Source: Microbacterium hominis NBRC 15708
Lineage (GTDB): Bacteria > Actinomycetota > Actinomycetes > Actinomycetales > Microbacteriaceae
Direction of reading: 5' to 3'
Assembly (NCBI RefSeq): GCF_001592125.1
Contig: NZ_BCWI01000016.1
Coordinates: 19,315 to 83,314 of the forward strand
DNA length: 64,000 nt
In this document: positions 44,812 to 53,810 of the stretch, piece after piece
Layout: the number at the start of each line of letters is the position of its first letter
Position numbering within the stretch: position 1 is the stretch's first letter
Position numbers and translations under genes: made by a program
Notes under the pieces: generated by a model
Told to the model about the DNA's origin: nothing
What the model saw: only the letters and a program-made list of their open reading frames with translations
Databases searched by the model: none

Positions 44812-46011
44812 TCAGATGGCGGCATCCTGTTTCGGGATGAAGACCTTCTTGATGATGAGCAGGATCGACGCCGTCACGGGGATCGCGACCAGAGCGCCGA
44901 GCAAGCCCATCAGCGTGCCGCCGACGAGCGCGCCGATGACGACGAGCGCCCCGGGGACCGCGATCGCCTTGTTCATGACCTTCGGCGTCAGCACGTATGC
45001 CTCGAGCTGCATGTACACGAGGTAGGCGAGGGCGAAGATCAGCGCGGACAGCGGGCTGGCGAACAGGGCGACGATCGAGGCGATGCCCCAGAAGAGCACC
45101 GTTCCGACCAGCGGGATGATCGTCAGGCAGAAGGCCACGACCGCCATGAGGGCGGGGAACGGCAGTCCGAGCACCGTGTAGAGGATGAAGCTGACCACCG
45201 CGTTGAAGAACGCGAGCACGACCATCCCGCCCAGGTATCCGCCGACGGACTCGGTGATCTGCTCGGTGAGATCCGCCGCCAGCTCGCGGCTGCGCGCGGG
45301 GACCATGCGGTAGAACGCCTGCTTGATCTCGGGCAGCGAGGCCAGGAAGTACAGGCTCAGCACGACGATGATGATGATGCCGGAGAGGGTCGTGCCGATC
45401 GAGATGCCGATCTGCAGGACGCCGCCGCCGATGGCCGCGATGTGCCCCGGATCGGTCAGGAACCTCTGCACCTCGGAGAGGATCACCGGCACCTGGTCGC
45501 CGAACTGCTCGCGCACCCAGGCGTACAGCTCCGTCTGCTGGAACGACGAGACGAGCGTCGGCAGGTCGGTGATGAACTGGCTGATCTGGCGGACGACCGT
45601 CGGGACGATCAGCCACACCACCGCGGTGATCAGGACCGCGAAGGCGAAGTAGACGATGACGATCGCCCAGGCGCGCGCGACGCCGTGACGCTGCAGACGC
45701 TGCACGACGGGGTTGAGGCCGAGCGCCACGAACAGGGCGAAGGCGACGTAGATCCAGACGGTCACGAGGCTGCTGACGGCGAGGCCGAGGAGGATCGCGA
45801 CCAACCCGCCGAACGTGAGGAAGAAGCCGGCGACGAAGGGGCGGTTGATCGTGGTCCAGACCTGCCGTCCGGATCGTGCCACGGGCGGCGTGCCGGACTC
45901 CGCGGAGGACGCGGCCGGCGGCCGGCCGCCCTCGTCGACGTCGGGCGTCGTCTGCGTCTTCGCGCGCCGCAGAAGTGAACGCTTGCCGGGCTCGTCGGTG
46001 CCTACTGCCAT
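44812..46011 (-). CDS. AI-2E family (PerM-like) transporter
   Basis: 399 residues from ATG 46011; a GTG at 46017 is also possible and neither has a clear binding site. A polar N-terminus of about 60 residues precedes 7-8 helices. The family pattern is seen in the paired N-terminal helices (FFLTFGGLVAILLGLAVSSL, VWIYVAFALFVALGLNPVV), a long amphipathic middle, and YLGGMVVLAFFNAVVSFILY, LTIIPLVGTVLFWGIASI, LGALVAIPVTASILLIIK. Members include the autoinducer-2 exporter TqsA and Na+/H+ antiporter-like proteins, so the substrate is open. It is divergent from chorismate mutase. Confidence 0.9.
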   Translation of the reverse strand: MAVGTDEPGKRSLLRRAKTQTTPDVDEGGRPPAASSAESGTPPVARSGRQVWTTINRPFVAGFFLTFGGLVAILLGLAVSSLVTVWIYVAFALFVALGLNPVVQRLQRHGVARAWAIVIVYFAFAVLITAVVWLIVPTVVRQISQFITDLPTLVSSFQQTELYAWVREQFGDQVPVILSEVQRFLTDPGHIAAIGGGVLQIGISIGTTLSGIIIIVVLSLYFLASLPEIKQAFYRMVPARSRELAADLTEQITESVGGYLGGMVVLAFFNAVVSFILYTVLGLPFPALMAVVAFCLTIIPLVGTVLFWGIASIVALFASPLSALIFALAYLVYMQLEAYVLTPKVMNKAIAVPGALVVIGALVGGTLMGLLGALVAIPVTASILLIIKKVFIPKQDAAI

Positions 46012-46074
46012 GGTCACACTCTAAGGCTGCGCGGCGGCGGAGCCGGTAAGGTCGGCGGAGACGAAAGGGAGCAC

Positions 46075-46365
46075 ATGACCGACGCCGCCGCGCACCTGCA
46101 GCGCCTGCGTGCCAGCATCGACAACATCGACGCCGCACTCATCTTCCTGCTGGCCGAGCGCTTCCGCTCCACGCAGCAGGTCGGTGTGCTCAAAGCGGAG
46201 CACCGGATGCCGGCATCCGACCCCGCCCGCGAAGAGCAGCAGATCGCGCGTCTGCGCCGCCTCGCGCTCGACGCCGACCTCGACCCCGAGTTCGCGGAGA
46301 AGTGGTTCAACTTCGTCGTCGCGGAGGTCATCCGCCATCACACGGCGGCGGGCGCCGCAGACTGA
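46075..46365 (+). CDS. Chorismate mutase (AroQ class)
   Basis: 96 residues, all-helical. LQRLRASIDNIDAALIFLLAERFRSTQQVGVLKAEH is the first long helix with the conserved Arg and Lys that hold chorismate, and a PASDPAREEQQIARLRRLA segment follows. It converts chorismate to prephenate for Phe/Tyr synthesis. GGGAGCAC precedes the ATG. There is no signal peptide, so the cytoplasmic rather than secreted form. It stands alone and converges on the ABC exporter genes. Confidence 0.93.
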   Translation: MTDAAAHLQRLRASIDNIDAALIFLLAERFRSTQQVGVLKAEHRMPASDPAREEQQIARLRRLALDADLDPEFAEKWFNFVVAEVIRHHTAAGAAD

Positions 46366-46392
46366 CGCCGCCCGGCGTCGCGGCCCGACGGC

Positions 46393-47079
46393 TCAGGGGA
46401 TGGCGCGGCGGAGAGTCGCGAACGACACCGCCCCCAGCGCGACCCCCGCGACCGCCAGCACGCCCGTGAGGCCCATCGGTCCCAGCGCGGTGAGCCAGGC
46501 GCCGACCGCGGCCCAGGCCTCCAGTCGGGCGACGAGCCACAGTGCGGCGACCAGCAGCAGGCCGACCGTGACGAGGGCCACGGTGAGGCCGAGGGCGCCG
46601 TACCGCCGGTAGATCGTGGCTCCCCAGAACCCCAGGATGAACAGCAGCATCGCCGTGACGCCGAAGAAGACGCCGGCGCCGATCGCGCCCGCCGTCCAGA
46701 TCCAGTCGAGCGAGAAGAAGTAGCCGTTCACCCCCCAGCCGCCCGTGGCCCGTTCGACGGCGCCGCCGACGGCGAAGACGAGGCCGAGCATCGCCGCAGT
46801 CACGAGGGCGGCCAGCATGGTGCCGAAGAAGAACTCCCGCCGGGTGATGCTCAGCGCCTGCGAGAACGGGAAGGTGTAGCTCAGCGACATGATGCCCAGG
46901 CCGAAGAAGTACCAGATCGGCGCCTGACTTCCGCCGCCGTACTTCGCGCCGCCGTACGGGATCATCGCGAAGATCGCGATGGAGAGCACGAGCGTGGCGC
47001 CGAGGATGATCAGCGGCAGCCACACGAACGTGTACTTGTTGACGAACTGCATGCGGGCGACGGTGACGACACGGTTCAT
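46393..47079 (-). CDS. ABC exporter membrane subunit
   Basis: 228 residues with six hydrophobic helices. It does not carry a strong family motif, but SQALSITRREFFFGTMLAA between helices 2 and 3 is typical of ABC-2 permeases associated with YtrA-type operons. The ATG overlaps the stop of the ATPase gene upstream by 4 bases, indicating a paired transporter. Substrate unknown; such systems are often induced by cell-wall-active agents. Confidence 0.85.
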   Translation of the reverse strand: MNRVVTVARMQFVNKYTFVWLPLIILGATLVLSIAIFAMIPYGGAKYGGGSQAPIWYFFGLGIMSLSYTFPFSQALSITRREFFFGTMLAALVTAAMLGLVFAVGGAVERATGGWGVNGYFFSLDWIWTAGAIGAGVFFGVTAMLLFILGFWGATIYRRYGALGLTVALVTVGLLLVAALWLVARLEAWAAVGAWLTALGPMGLTGVLAVAGVALGAVSFATLRRAIP

Positions 47080-47975
47080 CGGAGTGCTCCTTCGGCGGCG
47101 GCGTTCTCGGCCTGGTGCTGGGTGAGGCGGACGATCAGCTGCTGCAGCGACACGGGCCCCGCTTCGAGGCCGGATGCCGCCAGGCGTGCCCGGTCGTCGG
47201 CATCGAGCGCGCCGAGCACCGTGACGCTGGTGACGCGCCCGAGGCTCTCCCGGTGGAGCACCTCGCGGCCCGCGGTGAAGGCGGCCACCGCGTCGGCGTC
47301 GCCGACGATCGTCGCGGCCCGCCCGCGCACGGCGTCGGTCTCCTCGTCGAGCAGGATGCGGCCGCGGTCGATGACGATGACCCGCTCGATGAGGTCGGCG
47401 ACCTCGTCGATGAGGTGGCTGGAGAGCACGATCGTGCGGGGGTGCTCCACGTAGTCGGCGAGGAGGCGGTCGTAGAAGATCTGTCGGGCGACGGCATCCA
47501 GCCCGAGATAGGGCTCGTCGAAGAAGGTCAGCTCGGCGCGCGAGGCCAGGCCGATGATCACGCCGACGGCCGACAGCTGTCCGCGGGAGAGCTTCTTGAT
47601 CCGTGTCTTCATCGGCAGTTGGAACGCGCGCACGAGGTCGTCCGCGAGCTCCTGGTTCCAGTGGGGGAAGAACATGCGCGCCATGCGGAACGCGTGGCCC
47701 GGTCGGGCGTCGTCGGGGTAGCGCTGGCTCTCCCGCACGAAGCAGACGCGGGTGAGCACCCGGGCGTTCTCGTAGGGGCTCTCCCCGAACACGCGCACGT
47801 CGCCGGAGGTGGCGAAGTTCTGCGCGGTGAGGATCGACATCAGCGTGGTCTTGCCGGCGCCGTTGCGTCCGAGCAGGCCGTAGATGACGTTCTCCTCGAG
47901 GGCGAGCGAGACGCGGTCGAGGGCGGTGGTGTCCTTGTAGCGCTTGACGAGATCGGTCACGTCGACGACGGTCAT
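47076..47975 (-). CDS. ABC transporter ATP-binding protein
   Basis: 299 residues. Walker A is GLLGRNGAGKTT (residues 34-45), the signature is a variant LSRGQLS, and Walker B is ELTFFDEPYLGLD, followed by VLSSHLIDEV with the switch histidine. The overall form is that of BcrA/YtrB-type export ATPases. The C-terminal ~80 residues are an added domain common in these proteins. It overlaps the regulator upstream and the permease downstream by 4 bases each, forming a GntR-ATPase-permease operon. Confidence 0.95.
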   Translation of the reverse strand: MTVVDVTDLVKRYKDTTALDRVSLALEENVIYGLLGRNGAGKTTLMSILTAQNFATSGDVRVFGESPYENARVLTRVCFVRESQRYPDDARPGHAFRMARMFFPHWNQELADDLVRAFQLPMKTRIKKLSRGQLSAVGVIIGLASRAELTFFDEPYLGLDAVARQIFYDRLLADYVEHPRTIVLSSHLIDEVADLIERVIVIDRGRILLDEETDAVRGRAATIVGDADAVAAFTAGREVLHRESLGRVTSVTVLGALDADDRARLAASGLEAGPVSLQQLIVRLTQHQAENAAAEGALR

Positions 47976-48400
47976 CGTGCGTCTCCTTCCGGGAACGGGG
48001 CGGTCGGGGCTGGTGCGGACGGATGGGCGGCGGAGGCCGGCCGTGCGGCGGCCTGCTCGCGGACGAGGGTGGCGAGCTCGTCCGGGGTGAGGCCGAGCGT
48101 GCGCGCCTCGGCCAGCAGGGGCTGGATGAAGCGTGCGGCGAACGCGGCCCTGCGTTCGAGGCGCAGCTGCTCGCGCGCTCCGATCGCGACGAACATCCCG
48201 ATGCCGCGCCGCTTCACGAGGACACCTTTCTCGACGAGCATGTTCACCCCTTTCGCGGCCGTGGCCGGGTTGATGCGGTAGAACGCCGCGAGCTCGTTGG
48301 TCGATGGCGCACGCGAGTCCTCGGCGAGGCTGCCGTCCACGATGGAGTCCTCGACGTTCTCGGCGATCTGTACGAAGAGTGCGCGTCCCTCGTCGATCAC
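47972..48400 (-). CDS. GntR-family regulator, YtrA type
   Basis: 142 residues from the GTG at 48400, which has GGGAGG before it; an ATG at 48415 is in frame but lacks a site. The winged helix shows LFVQIAENVEDSIVDGSL and APSTNELAAFYRINPATAAKGVNMLVEKGVLVKRRGIGMFV, the YtrA pattern. The effector region is short, as usual for this subgroup, and the last ~30 residues are Ala/Pro-rich. It should repress its own operon with the ABC exporter via the palindrome at 48431-48448. Confidence 0.92.
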   Translation of the reverse strand: MIDEGRALFVQIAENVEDSIVDGSLAEDSRAPSTNELAAFYRINPATAAKGVNMLVEKGVLVKRRGIGMFVAIGAREQLRLERRAAFAARFIQPLLAEARTLGLTPDELATLVREQAAARPASAAHPSAPAPTAPFPEGDAR

Positions 48401-48430
48401 GGGACCTCCCGGCATCCGGTTTCTTGGTTA

Positions 48431-48470
48431 GTTACTTGACTAAGTAACCATAGAACGTCGAGGACGTCAA
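48431..48470 (-). promoter_or_regulatory. Promoter and operator of the YtrA-type operon
   Basis: Read leftward, TTGACG (48470-48465) and TTACTT (48447-48442) are 17 bases apart. The perfect inverted repeat GTTACTT (48431-48437), GACT, AAGTAAC (48442-48448) covers the -10 box. An outer GGTTA/TAACC pair extends the symmetry with slightly different spacing. A compact self-repressed promoter is the natural reading. Confidence 0.78.
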
Positions 48471-48760
48471 GCGTCGCGTCCCGCGGCCCGGCCCGCGCGC
48501 ACGCGCGATAGCGAGCCGTCGGCGAAAGGTCCAATTTGCGTGAGCATTCACAGGGATGAAACCGTGGAGCACGGCCCCTTGCGGGGTCGATGACCCAGAC
48601 CAGTCCGCGACCGCTGTCGTGCCCGTTGGCACCGGCGGACGTACGGTCGGCGGCCTTTGCGCGGACCCGATGTCCTGCGCCGAGCGTTCAGCACGAGCGC
48701 GAGCGGCCGTCACCCGGGCGTGACCGATGCAGCCTGTGCACCGGGCTGCCGAGGTGTTCT
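48471..48760. other. Intergenic leader region before the osmoprotectant operon
   Basis: About 290 bases without a supported gene between the divergent YtrA-type regulator and the betaine ABC operon. It should contain the rightward promoter; CAATTTGCGTGAGCATTCAC near 48532-48551 is the most AT-rich part. No known riboswitch pattern was recognised. Confidence 0.4.
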
Positions 48761-50047
48761 GTGACCGACGCTGTTTCCGCTGCGCCCCTGTTGGAGGCGC
48801 GGCATCTGTTCAAGGTCTTCGGACGCGATCCGAAGGACGCCGTCGCGCGGCTGCGCGCCGGACAGTCCCGCGCCGACGTGGCGGATGCCGGGACGGCCGC
48901 CGTCGTCGATGCCAGCTTCACCGTGAACCGCGGCGAGATCTTCGTGATCATGGGGCTGTCCGGCTCGGGCAAGTCGACGATCATCCGCATGCTCAACGGC
49001 CTGCTCGCCCCCACCGCCGGCGAGGTGACGATCGACGGCCGCAACGTGACGACGGCCTCCGCCGCGCAGCTGCGCAGCATCCGCCGCGAGTCGGTGTCGA
49101 TGGTCTTCCAGCACTTCGCGCTGCTGCCGCACCTCAGCGTGCTCGACAACGCCGCCTACGCCCTCGAGATCCAGGGCGTCGGAAAGGCGGAGCGCCGCGA
49201 GCGGGCCCGCGACATCCTGGAGCGGGTCGGGCTCGGCGATCGCGCGGACGCGCTTCCGGACCAGCTGTCCGGCGGCATGCGCCAGCGCGTCGGCATCGCG
49301 CGGGCGCTCACCGCCGGGACCGACATCCTGCTCATGGACGAGGCCTTCTCCGCCCTTGACCCCCTCATCCGTCGCGAGATGCAGGAGCAGCTCGTCGAGC
49401 TGCAGCGCGAGCTGGGCCGGACCATCGTGTTCATCACGCACGACCTCAACGAGGCGATGTTCCTCGGCGACCGCATCGCGGTCATGCGCGACGGGCGCAT
49501 CGTGCAGAACGGCACGCCGGAGGAGATCCTCACCGACCCGGCCAACGACTACGTCGCCCAGTTCGTCCAGGACGTCGACCGGGCGCGTGTGCTCACGGCA
49601 TCCGCCGTCATGGAGCCGCCCACGCTGTCCACGCCGATCACCGCGGGTGTGCGCGGGGCTCTCCGCGCGATGCGTGAGAACCAGGCCGGCGCGGTGTTCG
49701 CCACCGAGAATCGGCGTCTGGTCGGCGTCGTGACGGATCGGGCGGTCATCCGCGCCGTGAAGTCGGGGGAGACCGACCTCCGCCGCATCGTCGATGCGCG
49801 CGTGCCGACCGTCGGCCCCGACGACCTGCTCACCGACATCGTCGAGACCGCCGTCGAGGCGACCGTCCCGCTCGCGGTCGTCGACGCCGACGGGCGCCTG
49901 CGCGGCGTCATCCCGCGCATCACGCTGCTCGCGGCGCTCGGCAACGTGCCGCCGACCACGCGCGAGATGCCGGTCGTGCAGACGCCGCTGGAGATGGTGG
50001 CGGAGTTCACGCCGCTCGTCGACGCCGCGGCGGAAGGGGGTCGCTGA
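48761..50047 (+). CDS. opuAA: Glycine betaine/proline ABC transporter ATP-binding protein
   Basis: 428 residues from GTG 48761, with GAGGTG just upstream. The N-terminus LFKVFGRDPKDAVARLRAG is distinctive for OpuAA/ProV. Walker A is GLSGSGKST, the signature DQLSGGMRQRVGIARAL, Walker B ILLMDEAFSALDPLIR. Two C-terminal CBS domains (about 290-400) sense ionic strength in relatives. It energises uptake of betaine-type osmoprotectants. It is the first gene of a three-gene operon; its stop is immediately at the start of the permease gene. Confidence 0.96.
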   Translation: MTDAVSAAPLLEARHLFKVFGRDPKDAVARLRAGQSRADVADAGTAAVVDASFTVNRGEIFVIMGLSGSGKSTIIRMLNGLLAPTAGEVTIDGRNVTTASAAQLRSIRRESVSMVFQHFALLPHLSVLDNAAYALEIQGVGKAERRERARDILERVGLGDRADALPDQLSGGMRQRVGIARALTAGTDILLMDEAFSALDPLIRREMQEQLVELQRELGRTIVFITHDLNEAMFLGDRIAVMRDGRIVQNGTPEEILTDPANDYVAQFVQDVDRARVLTASAVMEPPTLSTPITAGVRGALRAMRENQAGAVFATENRRLVGVVTDRAVIRAVKSGETDLRRIVDARVPTVGPDDLLTDIVETAVEATVPLAVVDADGRLRGVIPRITLLAALGNVPPTTREMPVVQTPLEMVAEFTPLVDAAAEGGR

Positions 50048-50997
50048 TGGAGGCGCTGCGCATTCCCGTCGGAGAGTGGGCCGAGGCCGTCGTCGACGTG
50101 CTCGGCGACGTGCTGCGCGGGTTCTTCGACGCCGTCGCGTTCGTGCTCGGTGCCGTCTACGACGGGGTGGATGCCGTGCTCGTGGCGCCCCCGTTCTGGC
50201 TGCTGATCCTGGTGCTCGCCGCGGCCGCCTTCGCCGTGAGCGGCTGGCGGCTGGCGCTCGGCACCGCGCTGGGACTGCTGGTCATCGTCGCCGTCGACCA
50301 GTGGGACAACGCGATGGACACCCTCGCGCTCGTGATCGTCGCGGCGCTGGTGGCGATCGTGATCGCGATCCCGGTCGGCATCTGGGCGGCGCGGAGCGAC
50401 ACCGTGTCGCGCATCGTGCGTCCCGTGCTCGACTTCCTGCAGACGATGCCGGCCTTCGTCTACCTGATCCCGGCGATCATCTTCTTCGGCGTCGGGGCGG
50501 TCCCCGGCATGATCGCCACGATCCTGTTCGCCATCGCACCCGGCGTCCGCCTCACCGAGCTCGGCATCCGCGGGGTGGACAGCGAGGTCGTCGAGGCCGG
50601 GTACGCCTTCGGGGCCTCCCCGGCGCGCGTGCTGCGCCAGATCCAGATCCCGCTCGCGCTGCCGTCGATCATGGCCGGCATCAACCAGGTGATCATGCTC
50701 AGCCTCTCGATGGTCGTCATCGCCGGGATGGTCGGCGCCGGCGGCCTCGGCGGCGAGATCGTCCGCGCCATCGGCCGCATCAACGTGGGCCTCGGCTTCG
50801 AGGCCGGCCTGTCGGTCGTGATGATCGCCATGATCCTCGACCGCCTCACCTCGGCGCTCGGGCGCCCGCGCGCACCGCGCCGTGCCCGCACCGCCCCCCG
50901 ACCCGGCGGGCACGACGCCCGCCCCAGCCGCGGAGAGTCCGCGGCTGACACCGAACGATCCGCGGACAGCACGCGGATGGAGAGGACGTCAGCATGA
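50047..50997 (+). CDS. opuAB: Glycine betaine/proline ABC transporter permease
   Basis: 316 residues. About seven helices, with PAFVYLIPAIIFFGVGAVPGMIAT and the EAA loop EVVEAGYAFGASPARVLRQIQIPLALPSIMAGINQ, both diagnostic of ProW/OpuAB. A C-terminal tail of ~45 Arg/Pro/Asp-rich residues is unusual and probably disordered. It shares one base with the opuAA stop and overlaps opuAC by 4 bases. Confidence 0.96.
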   Translation: MEALRIPVGEWAEAVVDVLGDVLRGFFDAVAFVLGAVYDGVDAVLVAPPFWLLILVLAAAAFAVSGWRLALGTALGLLVIVAVDQWDNAMDTLALVIVAALVAIVIAIPVGIWAARSDTVSRIVRPVLDFLQTMPAFVYLIPAIIFFGVGAVPGMIATILFAIAPGVRLTELGIRGVDSEVVEAGYAFGASPARVLRQIQIPLALPSIMAGINQVIMLSLSMVVIAGMVGAGGLGGEIVRAIGRINVGLGFEAGLSVVMIAMILDRLTSALGRPRAPRRARTAPRPGGHDARPSRGESAADTERSADSTRMERTSA

Positions 50998-51881
50998 AGA
51001 ACACCAGGAGCATTCTGGGCGGCATCGCCCTGACCGCGGCGACCGCGCTCGCCCTGAGCGGATGCGCCGGAGGCGCCGGCGGATCCGCCTCCGACCCGAA
51101 GTCGATCGAGATCGCCGTGTTCAACGGCTGGGACGAAGGCATCGCCGCGTCGTACCTGTGGCAGTCGATCCTCGAGGACAAGGGCTACGACGTGACGCTC
51201 ACGTACGCCGACGTCGCGCCGGTGTACCAGGGGCTGGCCCGCGGCGACTTCGACCTCGTCCTCGACACCTGGCTGCCCACGACCCACGCCGACTACATGG
51301 AGCGCTACGGCGACAAGGTCGAGGACCTCGGCGCGTGGAACGACGACGCCCGGCTCACCATCGCCGTGAACGAGGACGCGCCGATCGACTCGCTCGACGA
51401 GCTCGCCGCGGCATCCGACCAGTTCGGCGGCCGGATCATCGGCATCGAGCCCGGGTCCGGACTCATGCGCATCACCGGCGACGACGTCGTACCGGGCTAC
51501 GGGCTGGACGGCCTGGAGCTCGTCGAGTCGTCGACGCCCGCCATGCTCGCCGAGCTGAAGAAGGCGACGGATGCCGGGCAGAACATCGCCGTCACCCTGT
51601 GGCGGCCACACTGGGCGTACAACGCGTTCCCGGTGAAGGACCTCGCCGACCCGAAGGGACTGCTGGGGGATGCCGAGAGCATCCACTCGGTGGCCGCGAC
51701 CTCGTTCGCGCAGGACCACCCCGAGGTGCACGGCTGGATCTCGGGCTTCTCGATGCCGGGCGACAAGCTCGCCTCGCTCGAGGACGCCATGTTCAACCAG
51801 TACAGCGGCGACGACTACGGCCCCGTCGTGAAGCAGTGGATCGCCGACAACCAGGAATGGGTCGACGGCCTCACCGCGTGA
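50994..51881 (+). CDS. opuAC: Glycine betaine-binding lipoprotein
   Basis: 295 residues. Lipoprotein signal with ALSGC (Cys24), then an OpuAC-type binding domain: EIAVFNGWDEGIAASYLWQSILEDKGYDV, GDFDLVLDTWLPTTHADY, and VTLWRPHWAYNAFPVKDL, whose tryptophans form the cation-pi cage for betaine-like ligands. It is anchored outside the membrane and delivers the osmoprotectant to OpuAB. A hairpin at 51898-51925 ends the operon. Confidence 0.96.
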   Translation: MKNTRSILGGIALTAATALALSGCAGGAGGSASDPKSIEIAVFNGWDEGIAASYLWQSILEDKGYDVTLTYADVAPVYQGLARGDFDLVLDTWLPTTHADYMERYGDKVEDLGAWNDDARLTIAVNEDAPIDSLDELAAASDQFGGRIIGIEPGSGLMRITGDDVVPGYGLDGLELVESSTPAMLAELKKATDAGQNIAVTLWRPHWAYNAFPVKDLADPKGLLGDAESIHSVAATSFAQDHPEVHGWISGFSMPGDKLASLEDAMFNQYSGDDYGPVVKQWIADNQEWVDGLTA

Positions 51882-51891
51882 GGCGTGACCG

Positions 51892-52650
51892 TCAGGGACG
51901 GGGTCCGGCGTTCGCCGGGCCCCGTTCGTCGTCGGGGGCGGGATGCGGACGCTCGAGCTGGAGGGCCACGCGGTTCTCGAGGATCTCGACGGCCTCGTCG
52001 GACAGGGCCAGCAGGCCGTCGACCTCCTCGCGCACCCGCCGGTAGGCGACCTGGCGCTCGGCCGGCGTCGCGGACTCGTCGAGAGCGACGGCCAGCAGCT
52101 GCTGCGCGGTGGCGAGACGCTTGCGCTCGGTCTCGGTGAACTGCGAGTCGCGCACGCGTCGGGCCTCGCGTTCGGCGAGATCGAAGGCGACCTCGTAGTC
52201 GGTCACCGCCGCCCGGTACTCGGCGACCTGGTCGGCGCCGACCCGGGCATCGGCCGACGGCGGGCGCAGACGGTCGGCGACCTTCTTGGCACGCAGGAAC
52301 GCCGCGGTCAGGGGCTGGCGGCCGTCGCTCATGGTGGGGAAGGCGATCATGCGGGCCACATCGAGCTCGTACTCCAACCACCGCGCGGTCACGTCGTCGT
52401 GGACCGCGAACAGCTTCTCCAGCTGATCGGGCAGCGGGGAGGGCTTCGTGATGGGCTGGGGGTCGCTTCCGGAGACGCGGGTGGACGCCGTGATGGTCTT
52501 CAGCTCGGCCTTCGCCTTCATGACCTCCAGCCGACGCGCGTGACGACGCTGCGCGAGCACGTCCCACCGGCGCAGTGCGCCGCCCGCGACGCCGAGAACG
52601 GGGAACACCAGCCACCAATAGTGCTGGGCGAAGATCCAGAACTGGTCCAC
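51892..52650 (-). CDS. Uncharacterised membrane-anchored protein (paralog A)
   Basis: 252 residues. A single N-terminal helix (FWIFAQHYWWLVFPVLGVAGGAL) is followed by a basic, coiled-coil-rich cytoplasmic region. The middle has ARWLEYELDVARMIAFPTMSDGRQPLTAAFLRAKKVADRLRP, strongly conserved with the neighbouring gene, and a long Glu/Arg helix follows. I do not recognise a named family. It and its upstream neighbour are clear paralogs that have diverged outside this block. No catalytic motif is visible; a role as membrane-associated scaffold is only a guess. Confidence 0.85.
   Translation of the reverse strand: MDQFWIFAQHYWWLVFPVLGVAGGALRRWDVLAQRRHARRLEVMKAKAELKTITASTRVSGSDPQPITKPSPLPDQLEKLFAVHDDVTARWLEYELDVARMIAFPTMSDGRQPLTAAFLRAKKVADRLRPPSADARVGADQVAEYRAAVTDYEVAFDLAEREARRVRDSQFTETERKRLATAQQLLAVALDESATPAERQVAYRRVREEVDGLLALSDEAVEILENRVALQLERPHPAPDDERGPANAGPRP
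51898..51925. terminator. Hairpin between opuAC and a convergent gene
   Basis: ACGGGGTCCGG and CCGGGCCCCGT pair with a single mismatch pair (T/G) around a short CGTTCG loop. It starts 17 bases past the opuAC stop and includes the last codons of the convergent unknown gene, so it may serve both. Confidence 0.6.
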
Positions 52651-52692
52651 GGCCTCAACCCTATGCGCGGGGAGGCCTCTGCGCGGCGAGGC

Positions 52693-53688
52693 CTAGGCGC
52701 GCGGGCGTCGCGGCACGGGCCAGATCGGACCGCCGGGAGCGTCGGGACGACCGGAAGGGGCGGGGCCGGCGGCGCCCGGGGGTGGGTCTTCGGGGTTCTG
52801 CGTCGTGTCCGCGTCGCCGCGCGGCGCCGGCGCCGCCTGCGATCCCCGGGTCGCCATCACGCGGGCGAACGCCTCCGTCCCCCGCGCGATCACCGTGTGC
52901 GTGACCGTCTGGGTGAGGTTCTGCGCGATCTCCGTCCACGGGGCGATCCCGATCGTGCCGGCGCGCGGCGCATCGGGGTCGCCGGGCGCCGGTCGTGCCG
53001 GGGCGTCGCCCGCCGCCCGCGCCTGCCGCCAGGCGTCGGCCTCGGCCGCATCGAATGCGCGGGAGACGGCCGCCACGGCATCCCGGTACGCGGCGAACTG
53101 CGGCGGCGTGATGCGCGCCTGCGCGGAGGCCGGACGCCGCTCGCGCGCCCGCCGCTCCGCGGCCAGGAACGCCGCCGTCAGCGGCTGGCGGGCATCGGTC
53201 ATCGCCGGGAAGGCGATCAGCCGCGCGGGATCGGTCTCATAGGTCATCCATCGCGCCGTGATCGCGTCGTGCGTGGCCAGCAGTCGCGCGGTGGGGGTGT
53301 CGGCGGCATCCGTCGCCGCGGGCAGCGCCGCGCGGGCGGCCGCCACGTGCGCACGTCGGGCGCGCGCGGTCGCCGCGGCGGCTCGCGCCTCGTCGGCGGC
53401 ACGGTCGAGCTCGCGCCGTGCGGCGATCACGTCCGCGCGACCGGCGCGCCCCGTCGCCTGTTCGGCCTGCACCCGCGCCAGCTCGGTGCGCGCCACCCGG
53501 TGCCGGGCACGCGCGGCCGTCGCCGCGCGGCGGGCGGCGTGCATCTCCAGGCGCGCCGCGTCGAGCTCGATGCGGCGGTGGCGCTGCCGACGCTCCCGGC
53601 GCAGCCCGAGCCAGCCGAGGGTGCCGGTGCCGATCACCGTCGGCCCGATCCACCAGAACTCGGCGAGAGACGCCCAGAGCGGATCCAC
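52693..53688 (-). CDS. Uncharacterised membrane-anchored protein (paralog B)
   Basis: 331 residues. It begins with the same layout as its downstream neighbour: a short N-terminus with WASLAEFWWIGPTVIGTGTLGWLGL as the membrane helix, then an Arg/Ala-rich coiled coil of about 110 residues. The shared block ARWMTYETDPARLIAFPAMTDARQPLTAAFLAAERRARERRP follows, with Q-x-A-x-YR-x-AV and AFDAAEADAWR. The C-terminal ~80 residues are Pro/Ala/Gly-rich and likely disordered. Function unknown. It is 42 bases upstream of the paralog and probably co-transcribed with it. Confidence 0.85.
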   Translation of the reverse strand: MDPLWASLAEFWWIGPTVIGTGTLGWLGLRRERRQRHRRIELDAARLEMHAARRAATAARARHRVARTELARVQAEQATGRAGRADVIAARRELDRAADEARAAAATARARRAHVAAARAALPAATDAADTPTARLLATHDAITARWMTYETDPARLIAFPAMTDARQPLTAAFLAAERRARERRPASAQARITPPQFAAYRDAVAAVSRAFDAAEADAWRQARAAGDAPARPAPGDPDAPRAGTIGIAPWTEIAQNLTQTVTHTVIARGTEAFARVMATRGSQAAPAPRGDADTTQNPEDPPPGAAGPAPSGRPDAPGGPIWPVPRRPRA

Positions 53689-53810
53689 GTCCTCAGCCTA
53701 ACGAGAACGCCTGGGAGCGCTCGCAGACCGGATGCCGCGGCATCCGTACCGGCCGAGGCCTCTCGATCCGACGCGGAGTGCGCGATGCGCCGAGGAGCCC
53801 GCGCGCCGGC

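Noticed and set aside
46021..46341. Leftward ORF opposite the chorismate mutase gene
   Set aside because: Mirror of a well-supported enzyme gene; no motif or binding site.
48471..48760. Riboswitch in front of the betaine operon (for example c-di-AMP type)
   Set aside because: The conserved core sequences of known classes were not found; only weak GC-rich hairpins are visible.
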